Shown here: positions 56,322-64,000 of the stretch, piece after piece
Layout: each line of letters begins with the position of its first letter
Position numbering within the stretch: position 1 is the first letter of the stretch
Program-made: the position numbers and the translations under genes
Assembly (NCBI RefSeq): GCF_002915575.1
Contig: NZ_PQGD01000009.1
Coordinates: 62,001-126,000 of the forward strand
Reading direction: 5' to 3'
DNA: 64,000 bases
Source: Superficieibacter electus
GTDB lineage: Bacteria; Pseudomonadota; Gammaproteobacteria; Enterobacterales; Enterobacteriaceae
Notes under the pieces: generated by a model
The model's database searches: none
Seen by the model: the letters and a program-made list of their open reading frames with translations, nothing else
What the model was told of the DNA's origin: nothing

Positions 56322-58391
56322 TTACTGCAACAGCGAAATATCCGCGACCTGCAAAAACAGCTCGCGCAGTTTCGACAGCAGGGTCAGGCGATTGCGACGA
56401 ACATCCTGATCTTCCGCATTCACCATGACGTTCTCGAAAAACTCATCCACCGGCTCGCGCAGGGACGCCAGTTCAACCAGCGCTTCCTGGTAACGGCCTT
56501 GCGCGAAGTACGGCTGCAGCTTGTCGCGCAGCACAACCAGATTGCCTGCCAGCTTAATTTCTGCCGCTTCCTTCAGTACTGAAGCGTGAACGATGTCGTT
56601 CAGCGTTTCGTCTGATTTCGCCAGGATGTTAGAGACACGTTTGTTGGCCGCAGCCAGCGCAGATGCGGCTTCCAGAGTACGGAAGTGCGATACCGCCTTC
56701 ATACGGGCATCAAAGTCTGCCGGACGGGTCGGACGGCGCGCCAGCACCGCCTGAATGGTGTCAACGCTGTAGCCTTCGTCCTGATACCAGGCGCGGAAGC
56801 GACCGAGCATAAAGTCGATAACGTCATCCACCACTCTGGCGTTGGTCAACTTATCGCCGTACAGACGCGCCGCTTCTTCGGTCAGCGTTTGCAGATCAAG
56901 AGCGAGGTTCTTCTCAACGATGATACGCAGCACGCCCAGCGCGGCACGACGCAGCGCAAACGGGTCTTTGTCGCCTTTCGGATGCTGGCCGATACCGAAG
57001 ATACCCGCCAGGGTGTCCATCTTATCGGCAATCGCCACCGCACAAGCCACCGGGTTAGACGGCAGGTCGTCACCGGCAAAACGCGGTTGATACTGCTCGT
57101 TCAGCGCCACAGCGACATCTTCCGCTTCGCCATCGTGGCGCGCGTAGTGCATCCCCATCACGCCCTGCGTGTCGGTGAACTCGAAGACCATGTTGGTCAT
57201 CAGGTCGCACTTGGACAGCAGGCCTGCGCGGGTGGCGTGGTTAACGTCAGCGCCAATTTGTTCGGCAATCCAGCCCGCCAGTGCCTGGATACGGTCGGTT
57301 TTGTCGCGCAGCGTACCCAGTTGCTGTTGGAACAACACGGTTTGCAGACGCGGCAGATGGTCTTCCAGACGTTTTTTACGGTCGGTATTGAAGAAGAACT
57401 CGGCATCCGCCAGACGCGGACGAACCACTTTCTCGTTACCGGAGATGATTTGCTGCGGATCTTTCGACTCGATATTGGAGACGAAGATAAAGTTTGGCAG
57501 CAGTTTGCCGTCGTTCGCGTAAACCGGGAAGTACTTCTGGTCACCTTTCATGGTGTGTACCAGCGCTTCTGACGGCACCGCGAGGAATTTATCTTCGAAT
57601 TTCGCGGTCAGCACCACCGGCCATTCCACCAGCGAGGTGACTTCTTCCAGCAGGCTTTCGCTCAGATCGGCGTTGCCGCCAATTTTACGCGCCGCCTCGA
57701 TCGCATCGGCTTTGATTTTCGCTTTACGCTCAGCGTAATCGGCAATCACTTTGCCGCGCTCACGCAGGATTTCCGGGTACTGATCAGCATTATCGATGGT
57801 GAACTCCGGCTCGCCCATAAAGCGATGCCCGCGAATCACGCGATCGGACTGAACGCCCAGAATGGTTGCCGGAATGACGTTGTCGCCCAGCAGCAGCGTC
57901 ACGGTGTGTACCGGACGCACGAAGTGGACGTCAGACGCGCCCCAGCGCATCAGTTTCGGGATCGGCAGCTTCGCCAGAGACGTTGCCACCATAGTCGGCA
58001 CCAGCGCTTCGGTGCTTTCGCCCTTCACGTGGGCGCGATACAGCAGCCATTCGCCTTTGTCGGTGGTCAGGCGCTCGGCCTGGTCGACGGTAATGCCGCA
58101 GCCGCGCGCCCAGCCTTCTGCCGCTTTGCTCGGTTTACCCTCGGCATCGAACGCCTGGGCAATGGCCGGGCCGCGTTTTTCAACTTCGCGATCGGCCTGG
58201 GCTTCCGCCAGATTAGCGACCTTCAGCGCCAGACGGCGCGGGGCGGCAAACCATTCAACGTTACCGTGGGCGAGGCCGGCGTTATCCAGCTCCGCAGTGA
58301 AGTTCGCAGCAAAGGACTCCGCCAGGCTGCGCAGGGCTTTTGGTGGCAGCTCTTCAGTGCCGATTTCCACCAGAAAAGTTTTTTCAGACAT
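56322..58391 (-). CDS. glyS: Glycyl-tRNA synthetase beta subunit
   Basis: 689 residues, the E. coli length. The opening [22 protein letters not shown] is the family signature. Middle HD-like and body domains follow, and the C-terminal ~100 residues form the anticodon-binding DALR-like domain ([23 protein letters not shown]). It binds tRNA-Gly and, with GlyQ, forms the alpha2beta2 enzyme. It starts nine bases after glyQ and ends at a strong terminator. Confidence 0.98.
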   Translation of the reverse strand: MSEKTFLVEIGTEELPPKALRSLAESFAANFTAELDNAGLAHGNVEWFAAPRRLALKVANLAEAQADREVEKRGPAIAQAFDAEGKPSKAAEGWARGCGITVDQAERLTTDKGEWLLYRAHVKGESTEALVPTMVATSLAKLPIPKLMRWGASDVHFVRPVHTVTLLLGDNVIPATILGVQSDRVIRGHRFMGEPEFTIDNADQYPEILRERGKVIADYAERKAKIKADAIEAARKIGGNADLSESLLEEVTSLVEWPVVLTAKFEDKFLAVPSEALVHTMKGDQKYFPVYANDGKLLPNFIFVSNIESKDPQQIISGNEKVVRPRLADAEFFFNTDRKKRLEDHLPRLQTVLFQQQLGTLRDKTDRIQALAGWIAEQIGADVNHATRAGLLSKCDLMTNMVFEFTDTQGVMGMHYARHDGEAEDVAVALNEQYQPRFAGDDLPSNPVACAVAIADKMDTLAGIFGIGQHPKGDKDPFALRRAALGVLRIIVEKNLALDLQTLTEEAARLYGDKLTNARVVDDVIDFMLGRFRAWYQDEGYSVDTIQAVLARRPTRPADFDARMKAVSHFRTLEAASALAAANKRVSNILAKSDETLNDIVHASVLKEAAEIKLAGNLVVLRDKLQPYFAQGRYQEALVELASLREPVDEFFENVMVNAEDQDVRRNRLTLLSKLRELFLQVADISLLQ

Positions 58392-58400
58392 GGCCGCCTC

Positions 58401-59312
58401 TTACTTATTCTTGTTGCACATCGGGAAGCCGAGGGCTTCACGGGAAGCGTAGTATGCTTCTGCCACTGCTTTGGTCAGGGTGCGAATGCGCAGGATATAG
58501 CGCTGACGCTCGGTGACGGAGATGGCTTTACGCGCATCCAGCAGGTTGAAGCTGTGGGCGGCTTTCAGAATGCGTTCGTAAGCGGGCAGCGGCAGCGGAT
58601 TTTCCAGCGCCAGCAACTGCTGGGCTTCTTTCTCGTACTGCGCAAAGCAGGTGAACAGGAAGTCCACGTCCGCGTATTCGAAGTTGTAGGTGGATTGCTC
58701 CACTTCGTTCTGATGGAACACGTCGCCGTAGGTGGTTTTACCCAGCGGCCCGTCGCTCCACACCAGGTCGTAGACGCTGTCCACGCCCTGAATGTACATG
58801 GCCAGACGTTCCAGACCATAGGTGATCTCGCCGGTCACCGGTTTGCATTCCAGACCGCCAACCTGCTGGAAGTAGGTGAACTGCGTCACTTCCATACCGT
58901 TCAGCCACACTTCCCAGCCCAGCCCCCACGCACCCAGCGTCGGGTTTTCCCAGTTATCTTCCACGAAACGAATATCGTGAATGGTTGGGTCCATACCCAG
59001 CGCTTTCAGAGAACCGAGGTACAGTTCCTGAATATTGTCCGGTGATGGCTTAATGACCACCTGGAACTGATAGTAGTGCTGTAAGCGGTTCGGGTTTTCG
59101 CCATAGCGGCCGTCGGTCGGACGGCGGGACGGCTGCACGTAAGCAGTCGCCATCGGCTCGGGGCCCAATGCGCGTAAACAGGTCATGGGATGAGACGTGC
59201 CTGCGCCGACTTCCATGTCCAGTGGTTGAACAATGGTGCAGCCCTGGCGAGCCCAGTAATCCTGTAAGGTCAGGATCAGGCCCTGGAAGGTCCTGGTATC
59301 AAACTTTTGCAT
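58401..59312 (-). CDS. glyQ: Glycyl-tRNA synthetase alpha subunit
   Basis: 303 residues, nearly identical to E. coli GlyQ. Catalytic class II core of the bacterial heterotetramer: the N-terminal [18 protein letters not shown], motif 2-like [22 protein letters not shown] and [16 protein letters not shown] as motif 3. It activates glycine. First gene of glyQS. Confidence 0.98.
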   Translation of the reverse strand: MQKFDTRTFQGLILTLQDYWARQGCTIVQPLDMEVGAGTSHPMTCLRALGPEPMATAYVQPSRRPTDGRYGENPNRLQHYYQFQVVIKPSPDNIQELYLGSLKALGMDPTIHDIRFVEDNWENPTLGAWGLGWEVWLNGMEVTQFTYFQQVGGLECKPVTGEITYGLERLAMYIQGVDSVYDLVWSDGPLGKTTYGDVFHQNEVEQSTYNFEYADVDFLFTCFAQYEKEAQQLLALENPLPLPAYERILKAAHSFNLLDARKAISVTERQRYILRIRTLTKAVAEAYYASREALGFPMCNKNK

Positions 59313-59417
59313 AGTATTTCGTGCTGGATACGTGTGGATTTAAAGGAAGCGACCAGTATACCCGCTGACTGCAAGATATACAGTACGAAAGCGGGGAGAA
59401 TGGGGAAAATTGGCTGC

Positions 59418-59717
59418 TTACCGCATAGAAAGGTGTAAAAACTGGCCATCTGCATCAAATGAGCAGATAAAACCCTCTTTTCGCGCGGTATAGCCGCGCA
59501 TTTCATAGCTCCCCTGAAATTGCTCGAAGCCAATAACCTGAATTTTTTGGGTCCCGGTATTGTAACGCCATGCCGCCTGCCCCTTACATAGCGTTTCCAT
59601 ATCCAGCGATCGTGCAGGCCCTGGTTTCGCTTTTTGCGCCTTTTGCACCGTCTCAGGCGCGCTCTGGCAGCCAGCCAGCATCATTATCAGAACAGGTATC
59701 AGCTTTTTTAAGGTCAT
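59418..59717 (-). CDS. ysaB: Small lipoprotein YsaB
   Basis: 99 residues. A short signal and lipobox (LIMMLAGC, Cys17) are followed by a Gln/Ala/Lys-rich linker and a compact beta-rich domain with two further Cys (LCKG and FICSF), which may form a disulfide. Matches the E. coli YsaB locus between glyQ and wecH. Function unknown. Confidence 0.88.
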   Translation of the reverse strand: MTLKKLIPVLIMMLAGCQSAPETVQKAQKAKPGPARSLDMETLCKGQAAWRYNTGTQKIQVIGFEQFQGSYEMRGYTARKEGFICSFDADGQFLHLSMR

Positions 59718-59901
59718 TTTCTGCGCCTCGTTAATTACCTGTTATTTTTAATGAGGATAACTGTATAGCATATTTCTACCCGCGCATTCTGGTAAGCATG
59801 AAGAGGTTGTACAAGATGCCGGTTGCAGATTAAGAATTTTCTAATCAGGATCTCAAGCAAAATAGGGATAAAACCCGATAAAAGAGGAAAGCGGGAGTCT
59901 G

Positions 59902-60897
59902 ATGTCGTCAAAAATATACTGGATAGAGAATTTGCGCGGGATTGCCTGTCTGATGGTGGTGATGATCCATACCACGACCTGGTACATTACCAATCCGGCC
60001 GCTATCGGCCACATTGACTGGAATATAGCCAACGTACTCAATGCGGCATCACGAGTAAGCGTGCCGCTTTTTTTTATGATTTCTGGCTATCTCTTTTTTG
60101 GCGAACGTAGCGCTCAGCCGCGTCACTTCCTGCGCATTGCACTCTGTCTGCTGTTTTACAGCGTTGTTGCCCTGCTTTATATCTGGAGTTTTACCTCTAT
60201 CAATGGTGAACTCTCGCTGCGTTATCTGCTGCAAAAACCTGTTTTTTATCATCTGTGGTTTTTCTTCGCGATTATCGTGATTTACCTGGTTTCGCCATTT
60301 ATCCAGGTAAAAAATGTCAGCGGGAAAATGCTACTGGCGCTGGTAGCAATCGCTGGAATTGTTGCGAACCCGAATACGGTATCGCAAAAAATTGACGGTT
60401 TTGAATGGCTACCGGTGAATCTGTATATCAATGGTGACACTTTTTATTATGTTCTGTACGGCATTCTGGGACGCGCAATCGGCATGATGGAAACCCGTAA
60501 AACGTCGCTGACCCTGTTTTGTGCAGCGCTGTTTATTGTTGCCGTGTACGTCATCTCACGCGGTACGCTGCACGAGCTAAAATGGCGGGGCAGTTTCGCT
60601 GACACCTGGTACCTTTACTGTGGACCGATGGTTTTTCTCTGCGCAGTCGCATTGCTGACGCTGGTTAAAAATACGCTCAATACCCGCGTGCTGCCCGGTC
60701 TGAGCCTTATTTCACGTCACTCGCTGGGGATTTATGGTTTTCATGCGCTGATTATCCATGCGCTTCGCACCAATGGCGTGGAGCTGACGCGCTGGCCACT
60801 GCTGGATATTTTATGGATCTTTAGCGCAACGGTGGCAGGTAGTCTGCTGTTGTCGATGCTGCTTCAGCGTCTGGACAGGCACAGGTTTGTCAGCTAG
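59902..60897 (+). CDS. wecH: ECA O-acetyltransferase WecH (YiaH)
   Basis: 331 residues with about ten membrane helices, of the acyltransferase 3 family. The N-terminal [21 protein letters not shown] has the conserved Arg and His, and [13 protein letters not shown] follows. In E. coli WecH adds O-acetyl groups to GlcNAc residues of enterobacterial common antigen. AAAGAGGAAAGCGGGAG precedes ATG. Confidence 0.93.
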   Translation: MSSKIYWIENLRGIACLMVVMIHTTTWYITNPAAIGHIDWNIANVLNAASRVSVPLFFMISGYLFFGERSAQPRHFLRIALCLLFYSVVALLYIWSFTSINGELSLRYLLQKPVFYHLWFFFAIIVIYLVSPFIQVKNVSGKMLLALVAIAGIVANPNTVSQKIDGFEWLPVNLYINGDTFYYVLYGILGRAIGMMETRKTSLTLFCAALFIVAVYVISRGTLHELKWRGSFADTWYLYCGPMVFLCAVALLTLVKNTLNTRVLPGLSLISRHSLGIYGFHALIIHALRTNGVELTRWPLLDILWIFSATVAGSLLLSMLLQRLDRHRFVS

Positions 60898-60931
60898 CAG
60901 GACCGCCAGGGATCGCTCCCTGGCGGAAACA

Positions 60932-61366
60932 TTATTCACCGCTTTCTGATATCGGCTCTGCCGGGGTTTCAGCATTGCGATCCCAGCTGTCGCGGACGTT
61001 CTTCTGCACCGCAACAACGCCAAAAAGGCTTAAGAAAAAAGCGAGGGCGTAAAACCCTTTTTCGCTCATCAACAACGTTGCATTCCACAGGCCCACGGCA
61101 AGCAAAACGACAGAAATAATAAACGTTGCCAGACAGGCCATGTAATACAGCGACGTCGTGGGAATGTCTTCCAGGCGATCGCGAACGGTCTTCTGATACG
61201 ACATTGCTGAGAACAGCCCGAGTACCAGCACAGCAAAGTAGTAGCCCTTTTCATTGAGCTGCATTTGCGCATTCCACAGGCCCAACAGATAAACCACTAT
61301 CCCGGCGATCAGGGCGATCCACGACACCAGGTTAAAGGCTGGCGAGACAACTGCTTTTCTTTCCAT
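60932..61366 (-). CDS. yiaA: Inner membrane protein YiaA
   Basis: 144 residues from ATG 61366 (AAAGGATTT upstream). Four membrane helices in two repeated YiaAB units: the [44 protein letters not shown] pattern recurs as [37 protein letters not shown]. Function unknown. It lies 19 bases downstream of yiaB. Confidence 0.92.
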   Translation of the reverse strand: MERKAVVSPAFNLVSWIALIAGIVVYLLGLWNAQMQLNEKGYYFAVLVLGLFSAMSYQKTVRDRLEDIPTTSLYYMACLATFIISVVLLAVGLWNATLLMSEKGFYALAFFLSLFGVVAVQKNVRDSWDRNAETPAEPISESGE

Positions 61367-61385
61367 AGTAAAATCCTTTCCCGTT

Positions 61386-61766
61386 TTACTGCTTTTTAGC
61401 CCCTGAGGTTTGATCCACATTGACACAAAATGTCATCGCCAGCAGGCTAATAATCCAGGCGATGAAGTAGATTATTTTCTGACTTAACGCGATTGGCTCA
61501 TTCCACAGACCCACAGCAAGAAGCCCCATTGAAGCAAGTAGCATCAACTGACACCAGGTGCTCATCGTTGCATTTAGGCACTGGTGGCGCGTCAGGTGCG
61601 AGTAAACCATGACAGTGAACAATCCCAGTAACAGCAACGCAATGTAATACCCTTTTTCGCTTAATGTTGAGCAAACTGGCCACAATCCCACTGCGTAAAC
61701 CAGAATCCCTATTGGCAGAACAATTTTTGCTGCGCGGGTAGATAATGCCCTGGTTGTTTCACCCAT
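61386..61766 (-). CDS. yiaB: Inner membrane protein YiaB
   Basis: 126 residues from ATG 61766 (AAAAGGGG upstream); a longer open frame begins outside the conserved region. It has the same duplicated YiaAB layout as YiaA ([29 protein letters not shown] and [22 protein letters not shown]). Likely arose from YiaA by tandem duplication and forms an operon with it. Function unknown. Confidence 0.9.
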   Translation of the reverse strand: MGETTRALSTRAAKIVLPIGILVYAVGLWPVCSTLSEKGYYIALLLLGLFTVMVYSHLTRHQCLNATMSTWCQLMLLASMGLLAVGLWNEPIALSQKIIYFIAWIISLLAMTFCVNVDQTSGAKKQ

Positions 61767-61911
61767 TTGTAGCCCCTTTTCCCACTCCGAGGAGAAGGCA
61801 TTATGGAACAGAGCGGTGCCTGGATACTTCACTGGAGAGAGGATGAATACGAAATTCAGAATAAATTTATGCAATTAACTAATGGAAAAAACGGATACAT
61901 TCACAATAAGA

Positions 61912-61937
61912 ATCCCTCCTTGCAAGCAAGAAGGGAT
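61912..61937 (-). terminator. Probable xylAB terminator
   Basis: ATCCCTCCTTGC / GCAAGAAGGGAT with one mismatch and a two-base loop, seven bases after the xylB stop. The downstream T-run is weak (TTCTTATTG). Confidence 0.65.
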
Positions 61938-61943
61938 CGAAAG

Positions 61944-63398
61944 TCAGGACATTAGCGGCAGCAGTTGTTGATAAATCTGCCGGAATGTTTCCCGCCGTTC
62001 GGCATAACGCGCGTGGCGAACCGAATCAGGCACGTGCGCCTGCTCAAGCGGCAACTGTGGCAGAAGGTCGGCGAGCGAACGCTGCGGATTCATTGCCAGC
62101 TGCGCCAGCCGGGCCGCTCCCAGCGCAGGTCCCACATCGCCGCCGGTGCGATAATCCATCTGATGACCGGAAATATCGGCCAGCATCTGCCGCCACCAGG
62201 CACTGCGTGCGCCACCGCCGATGAGCGTAATGCTGTCAGGCGCGACGCCGCAAGCATGCACCGCGTCGATACCGTCCGCCAGCGCATACCCTACCCCCTC
62301 CAGCACCGCCTGCGCCAGTTCGGCCGGGCCATGCTGATGGGTCAGACCAAAAAAGACACCTTTGGCCTGCGGATTATTGTGCGGCGTGCGTTCGCCAGAA
62401 AGATACGGCAGGAACCAGACCGCACCAGCGCTCTCATCCGCCTCCTGCGCCGCAGCTATTAGCGCAGGCACCGAATTCAGGCCGGTCAGCTTCGCCGCCC
62501 AGTCGAGGCAAGAGGCCGCGCTGAGCATTACGGACATCAAATGCCAGCGCCCCGGTAGCGCGTGGCAAAAACTATGCACCGCGCTTTCAGGCTTGCTTAA
62601 AAAACCGTTGCTGACAGCAAAATAGACGCCTGAGGTCCCCAGCGAGAGCATCGCCTGCCCGACATCGGCCATGCCGACGCCCACGGCTCCGGCGGCATTA
62701 TCGCCTCCCCCGGCGACCACCGGAACAGCGGGCATATTCCAGGCAGCGGCGACCTCCGGCAGCAACGTACCGGTAATGTCGCTGCCCTCAAAGAGGGCGG
62801 GCATTTGCGCGCGGGTGAGCTGGCAGGCCGCCAGCATGTCATCGCTCCAGTCGCGCTTCTCCACATCCATCCACATCGTGCCGGCAGCATCTGACATATC
62901 GCTGGCAAACTCGCCGGTCATACGCAGGCGCAAATAATCTTTAGGTAACAAAACTTTGTCGATCTGACGAAAAACCTCTGGCTCATGGCGCTGCACCCAC
63001 AACAGTTTTGGTGCCGTAAACCCCGGCATCATCAGGTTGCCGGTAATAGCGCGGGAATCGGCAACCCTGCTTTCCAGCAGGGCGCACTCTTCGCCACAGC
63101 GGCCGTCATTCCACAGGATTGCCGGACGCAGTACGCGCTGCTGTTTATCAAGCAGGGTCGCACCGTGCATTTGCCCGGCGATACCCAGCGCTTTTACCGC
63201 ATGCAGAGAATGCTGTTCAGCCAGGGTCTTTATGGCACGATCCGTCGCCAGCCACCAGTGTTCAGGCTCCTGTTCCGACCATAAAGGATGCGGGCGCGAA
63301 ACGGTAAGTTTCTCGGTCTGAGAAGCCACGACGTTTCCCTGCTCATCCAGCAGAATGGCCTTTACGCCGGAGGTTCCCAGATCTATCCCGATATACAT
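61944..63398 (-). CDS. xylB: Xylulokinase
   Basis: Phosphorylates D-xylulose to xylulose-5-phosphate for the pentose phosphate pathway. 484 residues from ATG 63398 (MYIGIDLGTSGVKAILL), the E. coli length; a TTG/GTG/ATG cluster three codons upstream is less likely. FGGY kinase: the N-terminal phosphate loop DLGTSGVK, the catalytic Asp in VAGGGDNAAGAVG (about 233), and GGGARSAWWRQMLAD as the ATP site. It starts 52 bases after xylA. Confidence 0.97.
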   Translation of the reverse strand: MYIGIDLGTSGVKAILLDEQGNVVASQTEKLTVSRPHPLWSEQEPEHWWLATDRAIKTLAEQHSLHAVKALGIAGQMHGATLLDKQQRVLRPAILWNDGRCGEECALLESRVADSRAITGNLMMPGFTAPKLLWVQRHEPEVFRQIDKVLLPKDYLRLRMTGEFASDMSDAAGTMWMDVEKRDWSDDMLAACQLTRAQMPALFEGSDITGTLLPEVAAAWNMPAVPVVAGGGDNAAGAVGVGMADVGQAMLSLGTSGVYFAVSNGFLSKPESAVHSFCHALPGRWHLMSVMLSAASCLDWAAKLTGLNSVPALIAAAQEADESAGAVWFLPYLSGERTPHNNPQAKGVFFGLTHQHGPAELAQAVLEGVGYALADGIDAVHACGVAPDSITLIGGGARSAWWRQMLADISGHQMDYRTGGDVGPALGAARLAQLAMNPQRSLADLLPQLPLEQAHVPDSVRHARYAERRETFRQIYQQLLPLMS

Positions 63399-63450
63399 AG
63401 TGACCACTCCTTATCAGCGAATAATGGCCCGGTCTGCCGGGCCGCATCGC

Positions 63451-64000
63451 TTATTTATTGAAAAGATAGCCGTTAACCACATTCTCAAGCAGTTCCTGGT
63501 GACCGCTTTGATGCTGCGGAGCCAGATTATGCTGCTCAGCATAGGCGGCAATGTCGGCAAGGCTTAACTGCCCTTTCAGGATCTGCTGGCCCAGTTCGCC
63601 GTTCCAGCCGCTGTAACGTTTTGCTACGCGCTTATCCAGCTCGCCATCCTCAATCATTTGCGCCGCGATTTTCAGCGCCAGCGCCATGGTGTCCATTGCC
63701 CCGATATGTCCATAGAAGAGGTCGTATTTGTCTGTACTCTGGCGGCGTACTTTGGCGTCAAAGTTGAGCCCCCCCGTGGTGAAGCCACCTGCTTTGAGGA
63801 TTTCGTACATCACCAGCGCATTCTCTTCTACGCTATTTGGGAACTGGTCGGTATCCCAGCCAAGCTGCGGATCGCCACGGTTAGCATCGACAGAACCGAA
63901 GATCCCCAGAGCAATGGCTGATGCAATTTCATGATGGAAAGAGTGACCCGCCAGCGTGGCGTGGTTAGCCTCAATATTCACTTTAATCTCTTTTTCCAGC
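63451..64000 (-). CDS. xylA: Xylose isomerase, C-terminal part (partial)
   Basis: About 183 C-terminal residues; the gene runs off the right edge of the window. It converts D-xylose to D-xylulose. Metal-site residues are visible in [22 protein letters not shown] (Glu and His) and [17 protein letters not shown] (Asp). The end ([20 protein letters not shown]) matches E. coli XylA. The xyl promoter and regulator XylR would lie outside the window. Confidence 0.97.
   Translation of the reverse strand, partial: LEKEIKVNIEANHATLAGHSFHHEIASAIALGIFGSVDANRGDPQLGWDTDQFPNSVEENALVMYEILKAGGFTTGGLNFDAKVRRQSTDKYDLFYGHIGAMDTMALALKIAAQMIEDGELDKRVAKRYSGWNGELGQQILKGQLSLADIAAYAEQHNLAPQHQSGHQELLENVVNGYLFNK

Noticed and set aside
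57825-59045. 406-codon frame opposite glyS/glyQ
   Set aside because: Spans the glyQ-glyS junction in antisense; both sense genes are essential and conserved.

Overview
This window is chromosomal DNA of an enterobacterium (family Enterobacteriaceae). The gene order is the E. coli/Salmonella gor-to-xyl neighbourhood, and most proteins are clear orthologues of E. coli K-12 proteins. Three things point away from E. coli itself and towards an Enterobacter/Lelliottia/Citrobacter-type relative. gor and treF are direct neighbours, so the acid-fitness island and yhjA are absent. The cellulose locus is the bcsD-containing type (bcsO-Q-A-B-C-D-Z), not bcsRQABZC plus bcsEFG. A complete 2-ketogluconate (kgu) operon stands where E. 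coli keeps only ghrB. I cannot name the species from the sequence alone.

Layout. 1-5.2 kb: end of gor, treF (cytoplasmic trehalase), a divergent pair made of a membrane HEPN/ankyrin-like protein and a lysozyme-fold protein lacking catalytic residues, then yhjB. 5.5-16.7 kb: an SDR oxidoreductase divergent from LysR regulator yhjC, then yhjD, yhjE, yhjG, pdeH (with a textbook FliA promoter), kdgK (with a KdgR-like operator), an orphan SUKH/SMI1-KNR4 protein and the pseudo-protease yhjJ. 16.8-32 kb: dctA, pdeK and a seven-gene cellulose operon transcribed leftward. 32.6-38.4 kb: the dppABCDF dipeptide/haem transporter with a GcvB-type leader. 39-39.6 kb: tRNA-Pro(CGG), with decayed tRNA 3' ends and a cluster of mini-hairpins downstream. 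39.6-48 kb: eptB, yhjX, yhjY, tag, yiaC, bisC, yiaD. 48.3-53.5 kb: ptxS-kguE-kguK-kguT-ghrB. 53.5-59.7 kb: yiaF, yiaG, cspA with its cold-shock leader, a Cys-rich YidD-like protein, an unknown 124-residue protein, glyS, glyQ and ysaB. 59.9-64 kb: wecH, yiaA, yiaB, xylB and the C-terminal part of xylA.

How the parts work together. c-di-GMP control (pdeH, tied to flagella, and pdeK, next to the cellulose genes) flanks a c-di-GMP-activated cellulose synthase. Carbon uptake and catabolism are spread along the window: trehalose, 2-keto-3-deoxygluconate, C4-dicarboxylates, dipeptides, pyruvate response, 2-ketogluconate and xylose. REP/BIME repeats fill many gaps between transcription units.

The least explained items are the pseudo-lysozyme/HEPN pair (2.3-4.6 kb), the YidD-like Cys-rich protein with its upstream partner (55.4-56.3 kb), the orphan SUKH gene (14.8 kb), and the GNA-loop hairpin cluster inside a tRNA-Pro remnant (39.3 kb). 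No prophage, transposase, CRISPR array or complete mobile element was seen.
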